Assembly: GCF_002291445.1 (NCBI RefSeq)
Contig: NZ_CP014137.1
Coordinates: 1,674,001-1,738,000 of the forward strand
Length of the DNA stretch: 64,000 nt
Reading direction: 5' to 3'
DNA from: Brenneria goodwinii
GTDB taxonomy: Bacteria > Pseudomonadota > Gammaproteobacteria > Enterobacterales > Enterobacteriaceae
The notes under the pieces are model-generated. The model was given only the letters and a program-made list of their open reading frames with translations. It was not told the origin of the DNA and made no database searches. Of the stretch, positions 15,375-24,473 are shown in pieces. Each line of letters starts with the position of its first letter. Positions within the stretch are counted from its first letter, which is position 1. The position numbers were made by a program, and so were the translations under genes.

Positions 15375-16859
15375 ATGAGTTCATCATTAATCTTGGACGA
15401 TGTGCAGTTGATTACATCATCTTTCGGGGGAAAGGGGTTGCATGCGGCAGTGTTCCATACCGTCGTAGAGCAATCCTCTGTTGCTATTTCGATTACCGAT
15501 CCGCAGGCGAATATTGTCTATGTCAACCCGGCATTCTGCGAACTGAGCGGCTACACGCGGCAGACGCTGATCGGCGCCAATCACAATCTGTTGTCCAGCC
15601 GGCATACGCCGGAATCGGTTTATCGCTCCATGTGGGAGACGATTACAACGGGCGACTCCTGGAGCGGTCAGTTGATTAACCGGCGCCGCGACTCTTCGCT
15701 TTATCTGGCTGAAGTCACCATTTCCCCTATCGTCAATGCGCAGGGGGAAATCGAACACTATCTCGGCATGCATAAGAATATCAGCGAACGTTACGCGCTG
15801 GCGCAGCGGGTACGTAATCAGATGACGCTGATTTCCGCCGTGCTGAACAATATCCCGGCAGCGGTAGTGGTCGTGGATGAGCGGCAAAAAATCGTGATGG
15901 ACAACCTGGCTTATAAAACGCTCAGCGCCGACTGCGAAGGTCAGGAGCCGCTGGTATTACTGGATTGCCTGAATCAGGCGGAGCCTTCCGCCATGCTGCC
16001 GCTGACGATCCGCGGGTCGCAGCGCTGGTTTTCGGTCAGCAATTGGCCGCTGCATGCGGTTAATGAAGAGGCCAGTCTCTATTTCACCGACAACGCGCCC
16101 CCGCGGCAGCTTGTGGTGATCGTCGATTGCACGGAACAGCAGCGGCGGATGACGCAGGAGCGGCGCACCCAGCTCGAACGGCAAATCAATGTCAACAAGA
16201 TGATGGCGGCGATCCGGGAAACGCTGGATGCGGCGTTAATCCAGCTCAGCTGTCCGCTGAATATGCTGTCCGCCGCTTTGCGTCTGAATCCCGATGCCGA
16301 TAGTATCGCGCTGCGGGCGGCCTGGAATGAAGGCAAAGAAGCGGTTGCGCGCTTAACGGCATGCCGTCCCTCCATGAATCATGAACCGCCGGACAGTTGG
16401 CCGGTGATCGGCATGATGGCGGATCTGGCGGAACTCTACCAATATCGTCTGAGCAACATCGGCAAACTGGTGTGGTCCTGCTCCGCGCCCGATTTAACCC
16501 TGCGCGTTCAGCGCACGCTGGTTCTTACCGCGCTCAGCCTGTGGCTCGATCGTTGCCTGATTTTGCCCGTCAGGGAAGACGGTGAAGCGATGATTGAGAT
16601 TCGGGCCAGCCGGCAGTGTCACCAGATACGCTTTGCCGTCTGCGACAACCTGCCGACATCCATGCAGGACGCGCCGCATCCCATGGTGGAAATTTTGGCG
16701 ACAGGCCAGTGCATGGAACTGCGCCTGATTCAGATGATCATGTCGCAGTTACGCGGCACGGTCAGCGTAGAAAACCTGTCATCGGGCGCCACACGGATGA
16801 CGCTTGCTCTGCCGCTTGATGGTTTATACCTTACCGGCACCGATACCCTGGGAGGATAA
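15375..16859 (+). CDS. nifL: NifL, redox- and nitrogen-sensing inhibitor of NifA
   Basis: 494 residues, similar throughout to Klebsiella NifL. The FAD-binding PAS domain (about 20-140) senses redox state, followed by a second PAS-like region (VLNNIPAAVVVVDE) and a C-terminal GHKL-like ATP-binding domain. No standard H-box histidine is seen, consistent with NifL acting by direct binding to NifA and not by phosphotransfer. I start it at MSSSLILDDVQ behind GGAGGGG; the in-frame ATG at 15333 lies inside the conserved leader. nifA follows after three bases. Confidence 0.95.
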   Translation: MSSSLILDDVQLITSSFGGKGLHAAVFHTVVEQSSVAISITDPQANIVYVNPAFCELSGYTRQTLIGANHNLLSSRHTPESVYRSMWETITTGDSWSGQLINRRRDSSLYLAEVTISPIVNAQGEIEHYLGMHKNISERYALAQRVRNQMTLISAVLNNIPAAVVVVDERQKIVMDNLAYKTLSADCEGQEPLVLLDCLNQAEPSAMLPLTIRGSQRWFSVSNWPLHAVNEEASLYFTDNAPPRQLVVIVDCTEQQRRMTQERRTQLERQINVNKMMAAIRETLDAALIQLSCPLNMLSAALRLNPDADSIALRAAWNEGKEAVARLTACRPSMNHEPPDSWPVIGMMADLAELYQYRLSNIGKLVWSCSAPDLTLRVQRTLVLTALSLWLDRCLILPVREDGEAMIEIRASRQCHQIRFAVCDNLPTSMQDAPHPMVEILATGQCMELRLIQMIMSQLRGTVSVENLSSGATRMTLALPLDGLYLTGTDTLGG

Positions 16860-16862
16860 TAG

Positions 16863-18449
16863 ATGCCTCATTTTCCAACGACAGAACGCGTTTCCCGCCG
16901 CTTAGATCTGCAACAGCAGATGGCCGCGCTGCATAAAATCAGCGTAGCGCTGAGTCATTCACTGGATTTGCAACAGACGCTGGAGGCGATGATCCAGGTG
17001 CTGCACGACCATGCGTTTATGCAATATGGCATGGTGTGCCTGTTTGATAAAGACCGTTCGTCGCTGTTTATTGAGGCATTGCAGGGGTCTGATACCCAGG
17101 TTATCAAAGGGGGACGGAGCGTTCGCTATCGGGTGGGGGAAGGTATTTTAGGCTCGGTGATGAGCCAGCGAACCTCGCTGGTTTTGCCTCGCGTGTCGGA
17201 TGATCCGCGTTTTCTGGATCGGCTCAACCTTTACGATTACGCTCTGCCTTTTATCTGCGTTCCCATCCCCGGGCCGGATGAGATGCCATTGGGCGTTTTA
17301 GCCGCGCAACCCATGGAACTGCATGAAGATCGCCTGCCTTCCAGCACCCGTTTTCTGGAAATGGTGGCCAATCTGATCGCGCAAACCGTCCGTTTGATCT
17401 GTCATGCCAAAGGCGAAAGCGAGGCGCTTCGCACCGAGCGCGATAGCCTGCGCAGAAAGGTTCAGCAGCAGTACGGTTTTGACAATATTGTCGGGAAAAG
17501 TCAGTCGATGCGGCATATTTTCGACCTGATGCGCCAGGTATCGCGCTGGGATACCACCGTATTGATTCGCGGCGAAAGTGGAACGGGTAAAGAGATGATC
17601 GCCAACGCCATCCACTACAACTCGCCACGCGCCGGCACGCCGTTTGTGAAGTTTAACTGCGCCGCGCTGCCTGATTCACTGCTGGAAAGCGAACTGTTCG
17701 GCCATGAGAAAGGCGCGTTTACCGGCGCGGTTAAACAACGAAAAGGGCGCTTTGAACTGGCGGACGGCGGAACGCTGTTTTTGGATGAAATCGGCGAGAG
17801 CAGCGCGTCGTTCCAGACCAAACTGCTGCGGATCCTGCAGGAAGGAGAAATGGAGCGGGTAGGCGGCGATGAAACGCTGCGCGTGGATGTGCGCATTATC
17901 GCCGCGACCAATCGTAATCTGGAAGATGAAGTCCGCGCGGGCAACTTTCGCGAAGATCTCTATTACCGCCTGAATGTCATGCCGATCTTTCTGCCGCCGC
18001 TACGGGATCGGCTTGAAGATGTGCCCGATCTGGCCCAGTTCCTGTTGACCAAACTGAGTAAACGGCAAGGGCGGGCGCTGCACATCAGCGACGGGGCGTT
18101 GCGGCTGTTGATGAACTATGACTGGCCGGGCAACGTGCGCGAACTGGAGAACTGTCTGGAGCGAGCGGCGGTAATGGCCGAGGACGGCTTGATAGACCGC
18201 GACGTGATCCTGTTCAACTACAAGGAAAATGCCCTGATGCCGCTCAACCGCGCCAAAACCAATGACGCGGTAGCGAATGCCGGCAACGAACCGAACATTG
18301 AAAATATCCAGGATGAACGGCAGCGTTTGATCGCCGCATTGGAACGCACCGGTTGGGTGCAGGCCAAAGCGGCCCGTTTACTGGGGATGACGCCGCGCCA
18401 GGTGGCTTACCGCATTCAGATCATGAACATCAACATGCAGCGTATTTAA
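16863..18449 (+). CDS. nifA: NifA, sigma-54 activator of nif genes
   Basis: 528 residues: an N-terminal GAF domain (about 25-180), an AAA+ domain with Walker A GESGTGKE and the sigma-54 contact loop GAFTGAV, and a C-terminal Fis-type helix-turn-helix (AKAARLLGMTPRQVAYRI). The CX4C linker cysteines of oxygen-sensitive NifA proteins (rhizobial type) are absent, so oxygen control must come through NifL. Translation is probably coupled to nifL. Confidence 0.97.
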   Translation: MPHFPTTERVSRRLDLQQQMAALHKISVALSHSLDLQQTLEAMIQVLHDHAFMQYGMVCLFDKDRSSLFIEALQGSDTQVIKGGRSVRYRVGEGILGSVMSQRTSLVLPRVSDDPRFLDRLNLYDYALPFICVPIPGPDEMPLGVLAAQPMELHEDRLPSSTRFLEMVANLIAQTVRLICHAKGESEALRTERDSLRRKVQQQYGFDNIVGKSQSMRHIFDLMRQVSRWDTTVLIRGESGTGKEMIANAIHYNSPRAGTPFVKFNCAALPDSLLESELFGHEKGAFTGAVKQRKGRFELADGGTLFLDEIGESSASFQTKLLRILQEGEMERVGGDETLRVDVRIIAATNRNLEDEVRAGNFREDLYYRLNVMPIFLPPLRDRLEDVPDLAQFLLTKLSKRQGRALHISDGALRLLMNYDWPGNVRELENCLERAAVMAEDGLIDRDVILFNYKENALMPLNRAKTNDAVANAGNEPNIENIQDERQRLIAALERTGWVQAKAARLLGMTPRQVAYRIQIMNINMQRI

Positions 18450-18465
18450 TGTCGCATTCAGTACA
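18450..18465 (+). promoter_or_regulatory. NifA upstream activator site for nifBQ
   Basis: TGT CGCATTCAGT ACA matches TGT-N10-ACA and begins at the base right after the nifA stop codon. It lies 83 bases upstream of the nifB -24 element, an ideal distance for looping to the promoter. Confidence 0.75.
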
Positions 18466-18546
18466 TTGTCTGACAATGTTAGTTATAAAGCAGCGAATAA
18501 CTGGAATAATACATTGTTAAATAAGTATTTTTTAATTTATTCGGCC

Positions 18547-18562
18547 CGGCATGGCGTTTGCA
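18547..18562 (+). promoter_or_regulatory. sigma-54 promoter of nifBQ
   Basis: CGGCATGGCGTTTGCA: GG at 18548-18549 and GC at 18560-18561, with a strong TTTGCA at -12. Transcription would begin near 18573, 30 bases before the nifB start. Confidence 0.8.
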
Positions 18563-18602
18563 CGAAAAATGATGAGGTTCGCTCATTACCGGGGTTAAGC
18601 AT

Positions 18603-20000
18603 ATGGCAAATAACGCATCATTTTCAGGCAAGCGTTCATGCGGGCCGATGAACACGGCTCACTTTACACCTTTACAGGCGGATAAAATTTCCCGCCATCC
18701 GTGTTACTCACCGCTGGCGCATCACCGCTATGCACGTATGCATCTGGCCGTGGCGCCAGCCTGCAATCTGCAGTGCAATTACTGTAACCGGAAGTATGAT
18801 TGCAGTAACGAATCCCGTCCCGGCGTGGTTTCTGAGCTGCTGTCGCCTGAACAGGCCATCGCCAAAGCCAAATATGTCGCCTCCCAGATCCCCCAGCTAT
18901 CGGTTATCGGTATCGCGGGACCGGGCGATCCGCTAGCCAATATCGCCCGAACGTTCAAAACGCTGGAAGGGTTGCGTGCGGAAATGCCGGATATCAAACT
19001 GTGTCTATCGACCAATGGACTGATGCTCCCTGACGTGGTCGATCGACTGATTGACGTAGGGGTCGATCACGTTACCGTAACGGTCAATGCGATCGATGCC
19101 GTCATCGCCGAAAAAATCTACGACCACCTGTGGTATGAAGGGGACAAGCTGCAAGGGCGCATAGCCGCCGATTTGCTGATAGAGCGGCAGGGTGAGGGGA
19201 TCCGCAAACTGGCCGAACGCGGCATCATGGTGAAGGTGAACTCGGTGCTGATCCCGGACATCAATGCCGCGCATCTGAATGACGTCAGTTTGCAGGCCCG
19301 TCAGTGGGGTGCCGTGCTGCATAACGTCATGCCGCTGATTGCCAAGCCGGAACACGGCACACGGTTTGGTTTGGCAGGCGTACGCGAACCCGATACGAAT
19401 GAACTTGGGGAAGTGCGCAGCCAGTGTGGCCGCCATATGCCGCAGATGGCGCACTGTCATCAATGCCGTGCCGATGCGATCGGCATGCTGGGCGATGACC
19501 GTAGCCAGGAGTTTCCGCTATCATCGTTACCGCCGCAATCCGAACCGATGTTGCCTTCACTGTTTCGCCGGGCCAGCATTCAGGCCAGCATTGCAACGCA
19601 GGGAGAGTCGGAAGAGCCTGACGCCTGTCTGGTGGCGGTGGCAACCGGGAAAGGCGATGTAATTGATCAGCATTTTGGTCATGCGGATCGCTTTCATATT
19701 TTCAGCATTTCCAAAGCCGGCATCATTCCGCTGGGCGAGCGCTTTACCCAACGCTATTGCCAGGGGCCGGATGACTGCGGCGAAGATGAACCCGAAGATC
19801 GCCTCGAACGGGTTATCGCGCTGCTGTCTGACGTAAAGGCGGTCTTTTGCGCCCGTATCGGCCTGACGCCCTGGCAGCGTCTGGAGTCCGAAGGGATAGA
19901 GCCTTACGTCAACGGTGCCTGGCAACCCGTACGTGAAACGCTTGAACAGTGGCGCGCCGAGCGTATCCCGCCGGAGGTAAACCAGAAGGGAGTGGCGTAA
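18603..20000 (+). CDS. nifB: NifB, radical SAM enzyme making NifB-co
   Basis: 465 residues. NifB fuses two [4Fe-4S] clusters and inserts carbide to make the 8Fe precursor of the iron-molybdenum cofactor. The radical-SAM triad is C54-x3-C58-x2-C61. A C-terminal NifX-like domain (about 345-455, starting DACLVAVATGKGDVIDQHFG) completes the full-length type of NifB. The start MANNASFSGKRSC aligns with Klebsiella NifB. The stop overlaps the nifQ start. Confidence 0.97.
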   Translation: MANNASFSGKRSCGPMNTAHFTPLQADKISRHPCYSPLAHHRYARMHLAVAPACNLQCNYCNRKYDCSNESRPGVVSELLSPEQAIAKAKYVASQIPQLSVIGIAGPGDPLANIARTFKTLEGLRAEMPDIKLCLSTNGLMLPDVVDRLIDVGVDHVTVTVNAIDAVIAEKIYDHLWYEGDKLQGRIAADLLIERQGEGIRKLAERGIMVKVNSVLIPDINAAHLNDVSLQARQWGAVLHNVMPLIAKPEHGTRFGLAGVREPDTNELGEVRSQCGRHMPQMAHCHQCRADAIGMLGDDRSQEFPLSSLPPQSEPMLPSLFRRASIQASIATQGESEEPDACLVAVATGKGDVIDQHFGHADRFHIFSISKAGIIPLGERFTQRYCQGPDDCGEDEPEDRLERVIALLSDVKAVFCARIGLTPWQRLESEGIEPYVNGAWQPVRETLEQWRAERIPPEVNQKGVA

Positions 20001-20518
20001 TGGGCCAGACACCGGAGATATGGTTACGTTACCTGGTCGACAATCACCTACGCGGTCTGTCCCGGTTTCCGACGCGGATGAATCTGGACGATGGCGCCTG
20101 GCAGGCGTTGCTACAGCGGCTGGAACTGACTGAAACGGCACGGCCCGAGTATTTGCATCAGCAGGATGAACTGTTGAGCAGCTTATTGATGCCGCGTCGT
20201 CAGGAATGCGAGCAGCTTGCCGACTGGCTCTCTCAATACATGGCGGAGCAGGCCGCGCCGATGCATCTTTTAATCGCCAGCGCATCAATGGGGTTTAATC
20301 ATCTGTGGCAGGATTTAGGCCTGGCTTCACGCGCGCAGCTGCGGGAGTTAATGACGGTCTGTTTTACGCCGCTGGTTGCCATGAATGACAAAAATATGCG
20401 TTGGAAAAAATTTTTCTATCGGCAGGTTTGCCTGACGCAGGATGGGGAACTAATGTGCCGTTCGCCATCCTGCGAAAGCTGTAGTGAAATTGATTTCTGC
20501 TTCTCGCCTGAAGACTGA
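20000..20518 (+). CDS. nifQ: NifQ, molybdenum donor for cofactor synthesis
   Basis: 172 residues, ending with the Fe-S/Mo-binding motif C-X4-C-X2-C-X5-C (CRSPSCESCSEIDFC) that defines NifQ. It supplies Mo to the NifEN/NifH stage. The ATG shares one base with the nifB stop (TAATG), so I reject the longer frame that reads back into nifB. It is the last nif gene in the window. Confidence 0.94.
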   Translation: MGQTPEIWLRYLVDNHLRGLSRFPTRMNLDDGAWQALLQRLELTETARPEYLHQQDELLSSLLMPRRQECEQLADWLSQYMAEQAAPMHLLIASASMGFNHLWQDLGLASRAQLRELMTVCFTPLVAMNDKNMRWKKFFYRQVCLTQDGELMCRSPSCESCSEIDFCFSPED

Positions 20519-20873
20519 TGTTCTATAAGATGATCGATAACAAAGTTAATAGAATAGGCTGACAGTAATATTTTCTCTCAGTTCTTTAGTCAGAGAGGTT
20601 ATATGTCAGTACCCGATAGCAAAAACTTTAAATGCGTTTATTTAATTTTATTCCATTAGTAAATGACACTATTGGTTACTAAAAAACTTATTAGTTTGAT
20701 AATGGTAATTTTTTGACAAGCATAATTTTCCCGTAAACGCGCCATATTGATCCATATCATTTCCTCTCAGTCGTCAGGGCGTATTTTAAATTATTCCATT
20801 AGTTAATGAATGAAATCAACGAGTGGCGATACCGGCGTCGCCTCTGCTTTTATTTCATTTGCTGGAATATAAT
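20519..20873. other. AT-rich intergenic region with a direct repeat, upstream of the MATE gene
   Basis: No gene is seen in these 355 bases. The 17-base sequence ATTCCATTAGTAAATGA (20650-20666) recurs with one change at 20793-20809 (ATTCCATTAGTTAATGA). The first copy is followed by TTGGTTACTAA, which makes a TTAGT...ACTAA inverted pair, a layout typical of MarR- or TetR-like operators. No terminator for nifBQ was recognised. Confidence 0.5.
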
Positions 20874-22232
20874 ATGAGCAAAGTAGCAGACAATACTCAG
20901 CGGCTTGCCGCCTTGGCTAATGATAATATTCTTCCGCTTATCACAAAGCTTGCGCTTCCTACTATCGTAGGCGTCAGCGTGAGCGCGTTGTATCAGATTC
21001 TGAATGCTTTTTTTATCGGACGTTTGGGCACACAAGCCATTGCGGCAATGGCGCTGACTTTTCCCTTTGCGATCGCCATTTCCTGTATTGGTCTCTGTTT
21101 CGGTACCGGGGTCGCTTCCTTTATTTCTCGCTTCCTGGGCGCTGGGGATAACGAGAAAGCCAGCCAATATGCGCTTTCGTCGATAGCGTTGGGGGCGGTC
21201 TGCGCCATCTTGCTTTGCATATTTATTGAGTCTTTTTCACTGCAAATTTTTTCCGCCATGGGGGCGACAGACGAGACGTTGGTATTATCACAACGTTATT
21301 TGCGCTGGTTACTGATTGGTTATGTGCTGGTCGTTCTCAATATGACCGCCGGTTTTATTACCCGGGCGGAAGGTAATACGCCTTTCAGTATGCATACTCA
21401 GCTTGCCGCCTTTATCAGCAATGCCATTCTCGATCCCATATTCATCTTCTACTTCGATTTCGGCATTGAAGGCGCGGGGATTGCCACGTTAATCGGGCAG
21501 TGCGTATCGGTGGCGATGTATACCGTGCATTTTTCTTCCGGCCGCAGCGTGATAAATCTGAAAGCGGGCTTTGCAAACGGAAAAGGGCTTAGGGCCATCG
21601 TCAGAGTGGGATTTCCCGCCGCGATAAACTCGCTGTTGCAGGTCATCTCCATTTCTTGCTTAAACAAGATCGCCATGAACTATGGCGATACGGTTATTGC
21701 AGGGGTTGGGATCGCATCCCGCTTGTTAATGGTCGCTTCACTGCCGATAAACGGATTATGCATGGGCTCACAGGCCATCGTCGGGTATAACCTTGGCGCG
21801 AGGAAAATACAACGCGTCCACGAAGTGGTGAAAACGCTAACCCTGTTTGCCTGTGGCGTCGCGCTGCTCTATACGGTGATCTGTTTCTTCTTTTCCCGAT
21901 CGATGGCCGCGTTTTTCTCAACCGATCCGCATGTTATTGCTGTGGCGTCTCTCGCCATTATCATCTTCCATATTTCTATGCCGTTTATTGCATTACAGCA
22001 GGTCTGCCTGATGTATTTCCAATCGGTCGGCATCGCTAAAACAGCGCTGTATATCTCTCTGTTGCGCTACATGGTACTGACGGTGCCGCTGCTGCTTATT
22101 CTTTCCTGGTACTGGGGCATTACCGGCATTTATTACTCTTTGCCGCTTGCCGATATTTTGACGGGATGCGTCTGTGTGCTGCTTCTGCGCACACAATTAA
22201 TCCAAATGCGCATGCAGTGGCAGCAAGTATGA
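20874..22232 (+). CDS. MATE-family multidrug/metabolite exporter
   Basis: 452 residues, about 12 hydrophobic segments, in two repeated halves (TLPTIVGVSVSALYQILNAF and the FPAAINSLLQVISISCLNK half). This fold marks Na+ or H+ coupled MATE exporters of the MepA/NorM type. The start MSKVADNTQ is chosen over an upstream in-frame ATG because it gives a normal cytosolic N-terminus. The substrate cannot be told from sequence. The repeated motif upstream may be its operator. Confidence 0.88.
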   Translation: MSKVADNTQRLAALANDNILPLITKLALPTIVGVSVSALYQILNAFFIGRLGTQAIAAMALTFPFAIAISCIGLCFGTGVASFISRFLGAGDNEKASQYALSSIALGAVCAILLCIFIESFSLQIFSAMGATDETLVLSQRYLRWLLIGYVLVVLNMTAGFITRAEGNTPFSMHTQLAAFISNAILDPIFIFYFDFGIEGAGIATLIGQCVSVAMYTVHFSSGRSVINLKAGFANGKGLRAIVRVGFPAAINSLLQVISISCLNKIAMNYGDTVIAGVGIASRLLMVASLPINGLCMGSQAIVGYNLGARKIQRVHEVVKTLTLFACGVALLYTVICFFFSRSMAAFFSTDPHVIAVASLAIIIFHISMPFIALQQVCLMYFQSVGIAKTALYISLLRYMVLTVPLLLILSWYWGITGIYYSLPLADILTGCVCVLLLRTQLIQMRMQWQQV

Positions 22233-22308
22233 GCAGAGCGCGTGCTTGCGTCACAGCGGGCACGCGATTTGTTGATGATTATTATCCGATAGTAACGCCA
22301 CATGAGGA

Positions 22309-23004
22309 TTAATGCGTCTCTTTCTCAGAGATATAGTAAGACACGTCGGCCTTGATCATTGCTTCTGCAATATCTGTCGCCATCTTTTTCTCAATCGCCT
22401 GATCGGCATCAATTAATGCTCTGGCGCTTTCGCTATACAGTATTTTTTTACGCTCATCATCGGTATACGTTGTACAGTTCTTATAAATCGTATCGAACAT
22501 ATTGTTATAAGTGATATTCATTTGTTGCAACGTATTTACCTCATCAGGTTTTAAATACTCACGATTGATGTTGGATGTGGCCGCCGGATGGAGGATAAAT
22601 GATGCGCCTTTCATCGCCAGGCGTTCTTTCGCCGCGCAATAGAACATGGTGGCCGAAGAGCCTACCATTGACATGTTCACCGTGGTTACTGGAATGGGTG
22701 AGCTTTTTATCGCTTCATAGGTCATGTAACCATTATCCATGTCACCCCCGTAACTGTTGATATAAAAATATATATCCTTCAGATTAGGGTAAGTCGCGTT
22801 AATCTCATCCAGAGCGGACATCACATCTACGGTTTTACCTTCAGTCACGTCGCCGACATAGACAATTTTGACATGCTCAACATTGGCGTTCTTGATATTT
22901 ATTTTTTTAATTACAGAAACGTCAGCAAATGATTGCAATGGCAGTAAAGGTAATATAATAAAAGAGAGTGTTTTAAAAACAGATAATGAGAAATCATTTT
23001 TCAT
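22309..23004 (-). CDS. Secreted ClpP-fold serine protease
   Basis: 231 residues. A signal peptide (about 1-27, ending LQSFA) is followed by a ClpP/crotonase-fold domain. The oxyanion loop YINSYGGDMDNG matches ClpP YINSPGG. S116 (VGSSATMF) and H139 (FILHPAA) fit the ClpP serine and histidine; an Asp at 182-183 could complete the triad. Cytosolic ClpP has no signal peptide, so this copy probably works in the periplasm, without a Clp ATPase. No ATPase partner is encoded nearby. The gene is AT-rich relative to its neighbours, suggesting transfer. Confidence 0.75.
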   Translation of the reverse strand: MKNDFSLSVFKTLSFIILPLLPLQSFADVSVIKKINIKNANVEHVKIVYVGDVTEGKTVDVMSALDEINATYPNLKDIYFYINSYGGDMDNGYMTYEAIKSSPIPVTTVNMSMVGSSATMFYCAAKERLAMKGASFILHPAATSNINREYLKPDEVNTLQQMNITYNNMFDTIYKNCTTYTDDERKKILYSESARALIDADQAIEKKMATDIAEAMIKADVSYYISEKETH

Positions 23005-23240
23005 AAAGGCTATTTTCCCGTTGGAAATTTTAATTAAAACGATAGTAGCGGTTTATTATCTCAATGCAAGTGCTATAAGTTTTTTTGATCATGAAATAGT
23101 TTTTTGTTACAAGCAGGTAATTTAAATGATATTTATTCTTTAACTATTTAAATATTTGATGAATTAACACTGATGCGATTTCTCGTTTTAACTATTTATC
23201 ACATAAATAATAAATGGATATTCATAATATTTTTCCGCGA

Positions 23241-23339
23241 TTATTTCGTGTATAGACATACGGTGCACCCAATTGAGATGTCGGTGGAAACGCCGGTACA
23301 AAACTCGTTGAGAAGAGCACGGTTGGGTTTGGTATTCAT
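23241..23339 (-). pseudogene. Possible truncated gene start (32 codons)
   Basis: A reading frame beginning MNTKPNRALLNEFCTG behind a good GAGGAGATACG ribosome site, but stopping after 32 codons in AT-rich DNA. It looks like the 5' end of a gene whose remainder was lost. The rest of the 422-base gap (23005-23426) is AT-rich with nothing else I can name. Confidence 0.3.
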
Positions 23340-23426
23340 CGTATCTCCTCAATCATTCCATTAGAAACCCGATTCCCCGCTCGGATGAGGCTATTTAAAG
23401 GCTGATCCTACACATACCGGGTACGT

Positions 23427-24164
23427 CTAAAGCGGGAAAAGTTTCGCCACGATGAAATCAACGAACACCCGGATCTTGGGCGACAGATAACGACTCGACG
23501 GCCAAAGCACATGGAAAACCATACTCTCCCGGTTGTAGTCGTTCAATACGGTTATCAGTTTGCCTTGCCGCAACTGTGAGCGCACCGCGATTTCAGGCAC
23601 ACAGGCAATGCCCAGCCCCTGTTCCGCGAAGCTCACCTGCGGGTCAAGGCTATTGGTCACCATACTGGCGGACAGTTCAATGGCAGGCATACCGTCAGGG
23701 CGCGACAATGGCCAGACATCCTGTTTACCCGTGGCGGGAAAGCGATAGAGCAGGCAGGCATGGCTTGCCAGATCTTCCGGCGTAAGCGGGATACCCGCCT
23801 TATCGAAATATGCGGGAGCGCCCACGATCACCCTGCGGCAAGTCCCCAGCCATCGCGCGGTAAGCCGTGAATCGCCTGGCGTTCCGGTGCGGACAACGGC
23901 ATCGAATCCCTCCTCAATGACGTCCACCAGACGATCTGAATAATCGATATCGAGCGCTATATCGGGATAGAGCCGCTTGAAGTCCCCCAGTTTGGACATA
24001 AAAAGCGTACCGACCGACGGGAGACTGATGCGCAGCTTGCCCTGCGGTATTTTCTTCGTTTGCAGAAGTTCGGCTTCGGCAGACTCCACCTCGCACAGAA
24101 TACGCCGGCAGCGTTCAAGGAACACCGCACCTTCCGGCGTCAGGCTGACGGTGCGGATGCTGCG
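23427..24164 (-). pseudogene. LysR-type regulator lacking its DNA-binding domain
   Basis: About 245 residues remain: the end of the linker (RTVSLTPEGAVFLERC) and the whole substrate-binding domain (from GKLRISLPSVGTLFMSKL to the C-terminus). The first 55-60 residues, which hold the winged helix-turn-helix, are missing: upstream of RSIRTVS the frame hits a stop within a few codons, and the sequence becomes part of an ABC-F gene on the other strand. A GTG at 24125 could start a 232-residue ligand-binding fragment, but DNA binding is lost. Confidence 0.75.
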
Positions 24165-24279
24165 CAGCTATCGGGGAGCGCTGATGGTGGTATCGCACGA
24201 CGATGCTTTTATGGACAAGCTTGAACTGACGGATCGTCTGCTGGCGAACGAACGTGGATGGACGCTGGAACCATACTGA
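24157..24279 (+). pseudogene. 3' fragment of an ABC-F ATPase gene
   Basis: Only the last 38-40 codons remain, reading LRSYRGALMVVSHDDAFMD and ending in LEPY. The H-loop sequence VVSHD after the D-loop region is typical of ABC-F proteins of the Uup/EttA type. It is fused back to back with the beheaded LysR gene within about ten bases. Confidence 0.65.
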
Positions 24280-24473
24280 TGTGAATCGGCGTCTGGCCTT
24301 GCTTGTCCATTGTTAATCGGTGTATTTATTGGGATAGCGATAATAACAACAGGCGCATATATGTTTGAAATACGGATTTCTACCTTGCAGGATGCCGATC
24401 GCGTCATTACTGAAGAGCGCTTGTTCCTGCTGCTTGCATCGGCAACATCATCACTTTTTCATAAGGATGAAGG

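Larger units (their letters stand above)
15214..15434 (+). repeat. Copy B (native) of the duplicated nifL promoter/leader/start region
   Basis: This is the native nifL regulatory region, matching 11478-11694 in front of the autotransporter gene. Together with the hairpin repeat just upstream, it fills the 547-base gap between the autotransporter stop and nifL. I see no further gene in that gap. Confidence 0.8.

Noticed and set aside
19557..20288. Long reverse open frame (243 codons) across nifB and nifQ
   Set aside because: It is a shadow of two well-supported nif genes with no homology or ribosome site of its own.
23427..24125. Complete LysR regulator
   Set aside because: The DNA-binding domain is absent and the frame is closed just upstream, so it is listed as a pseudogene.
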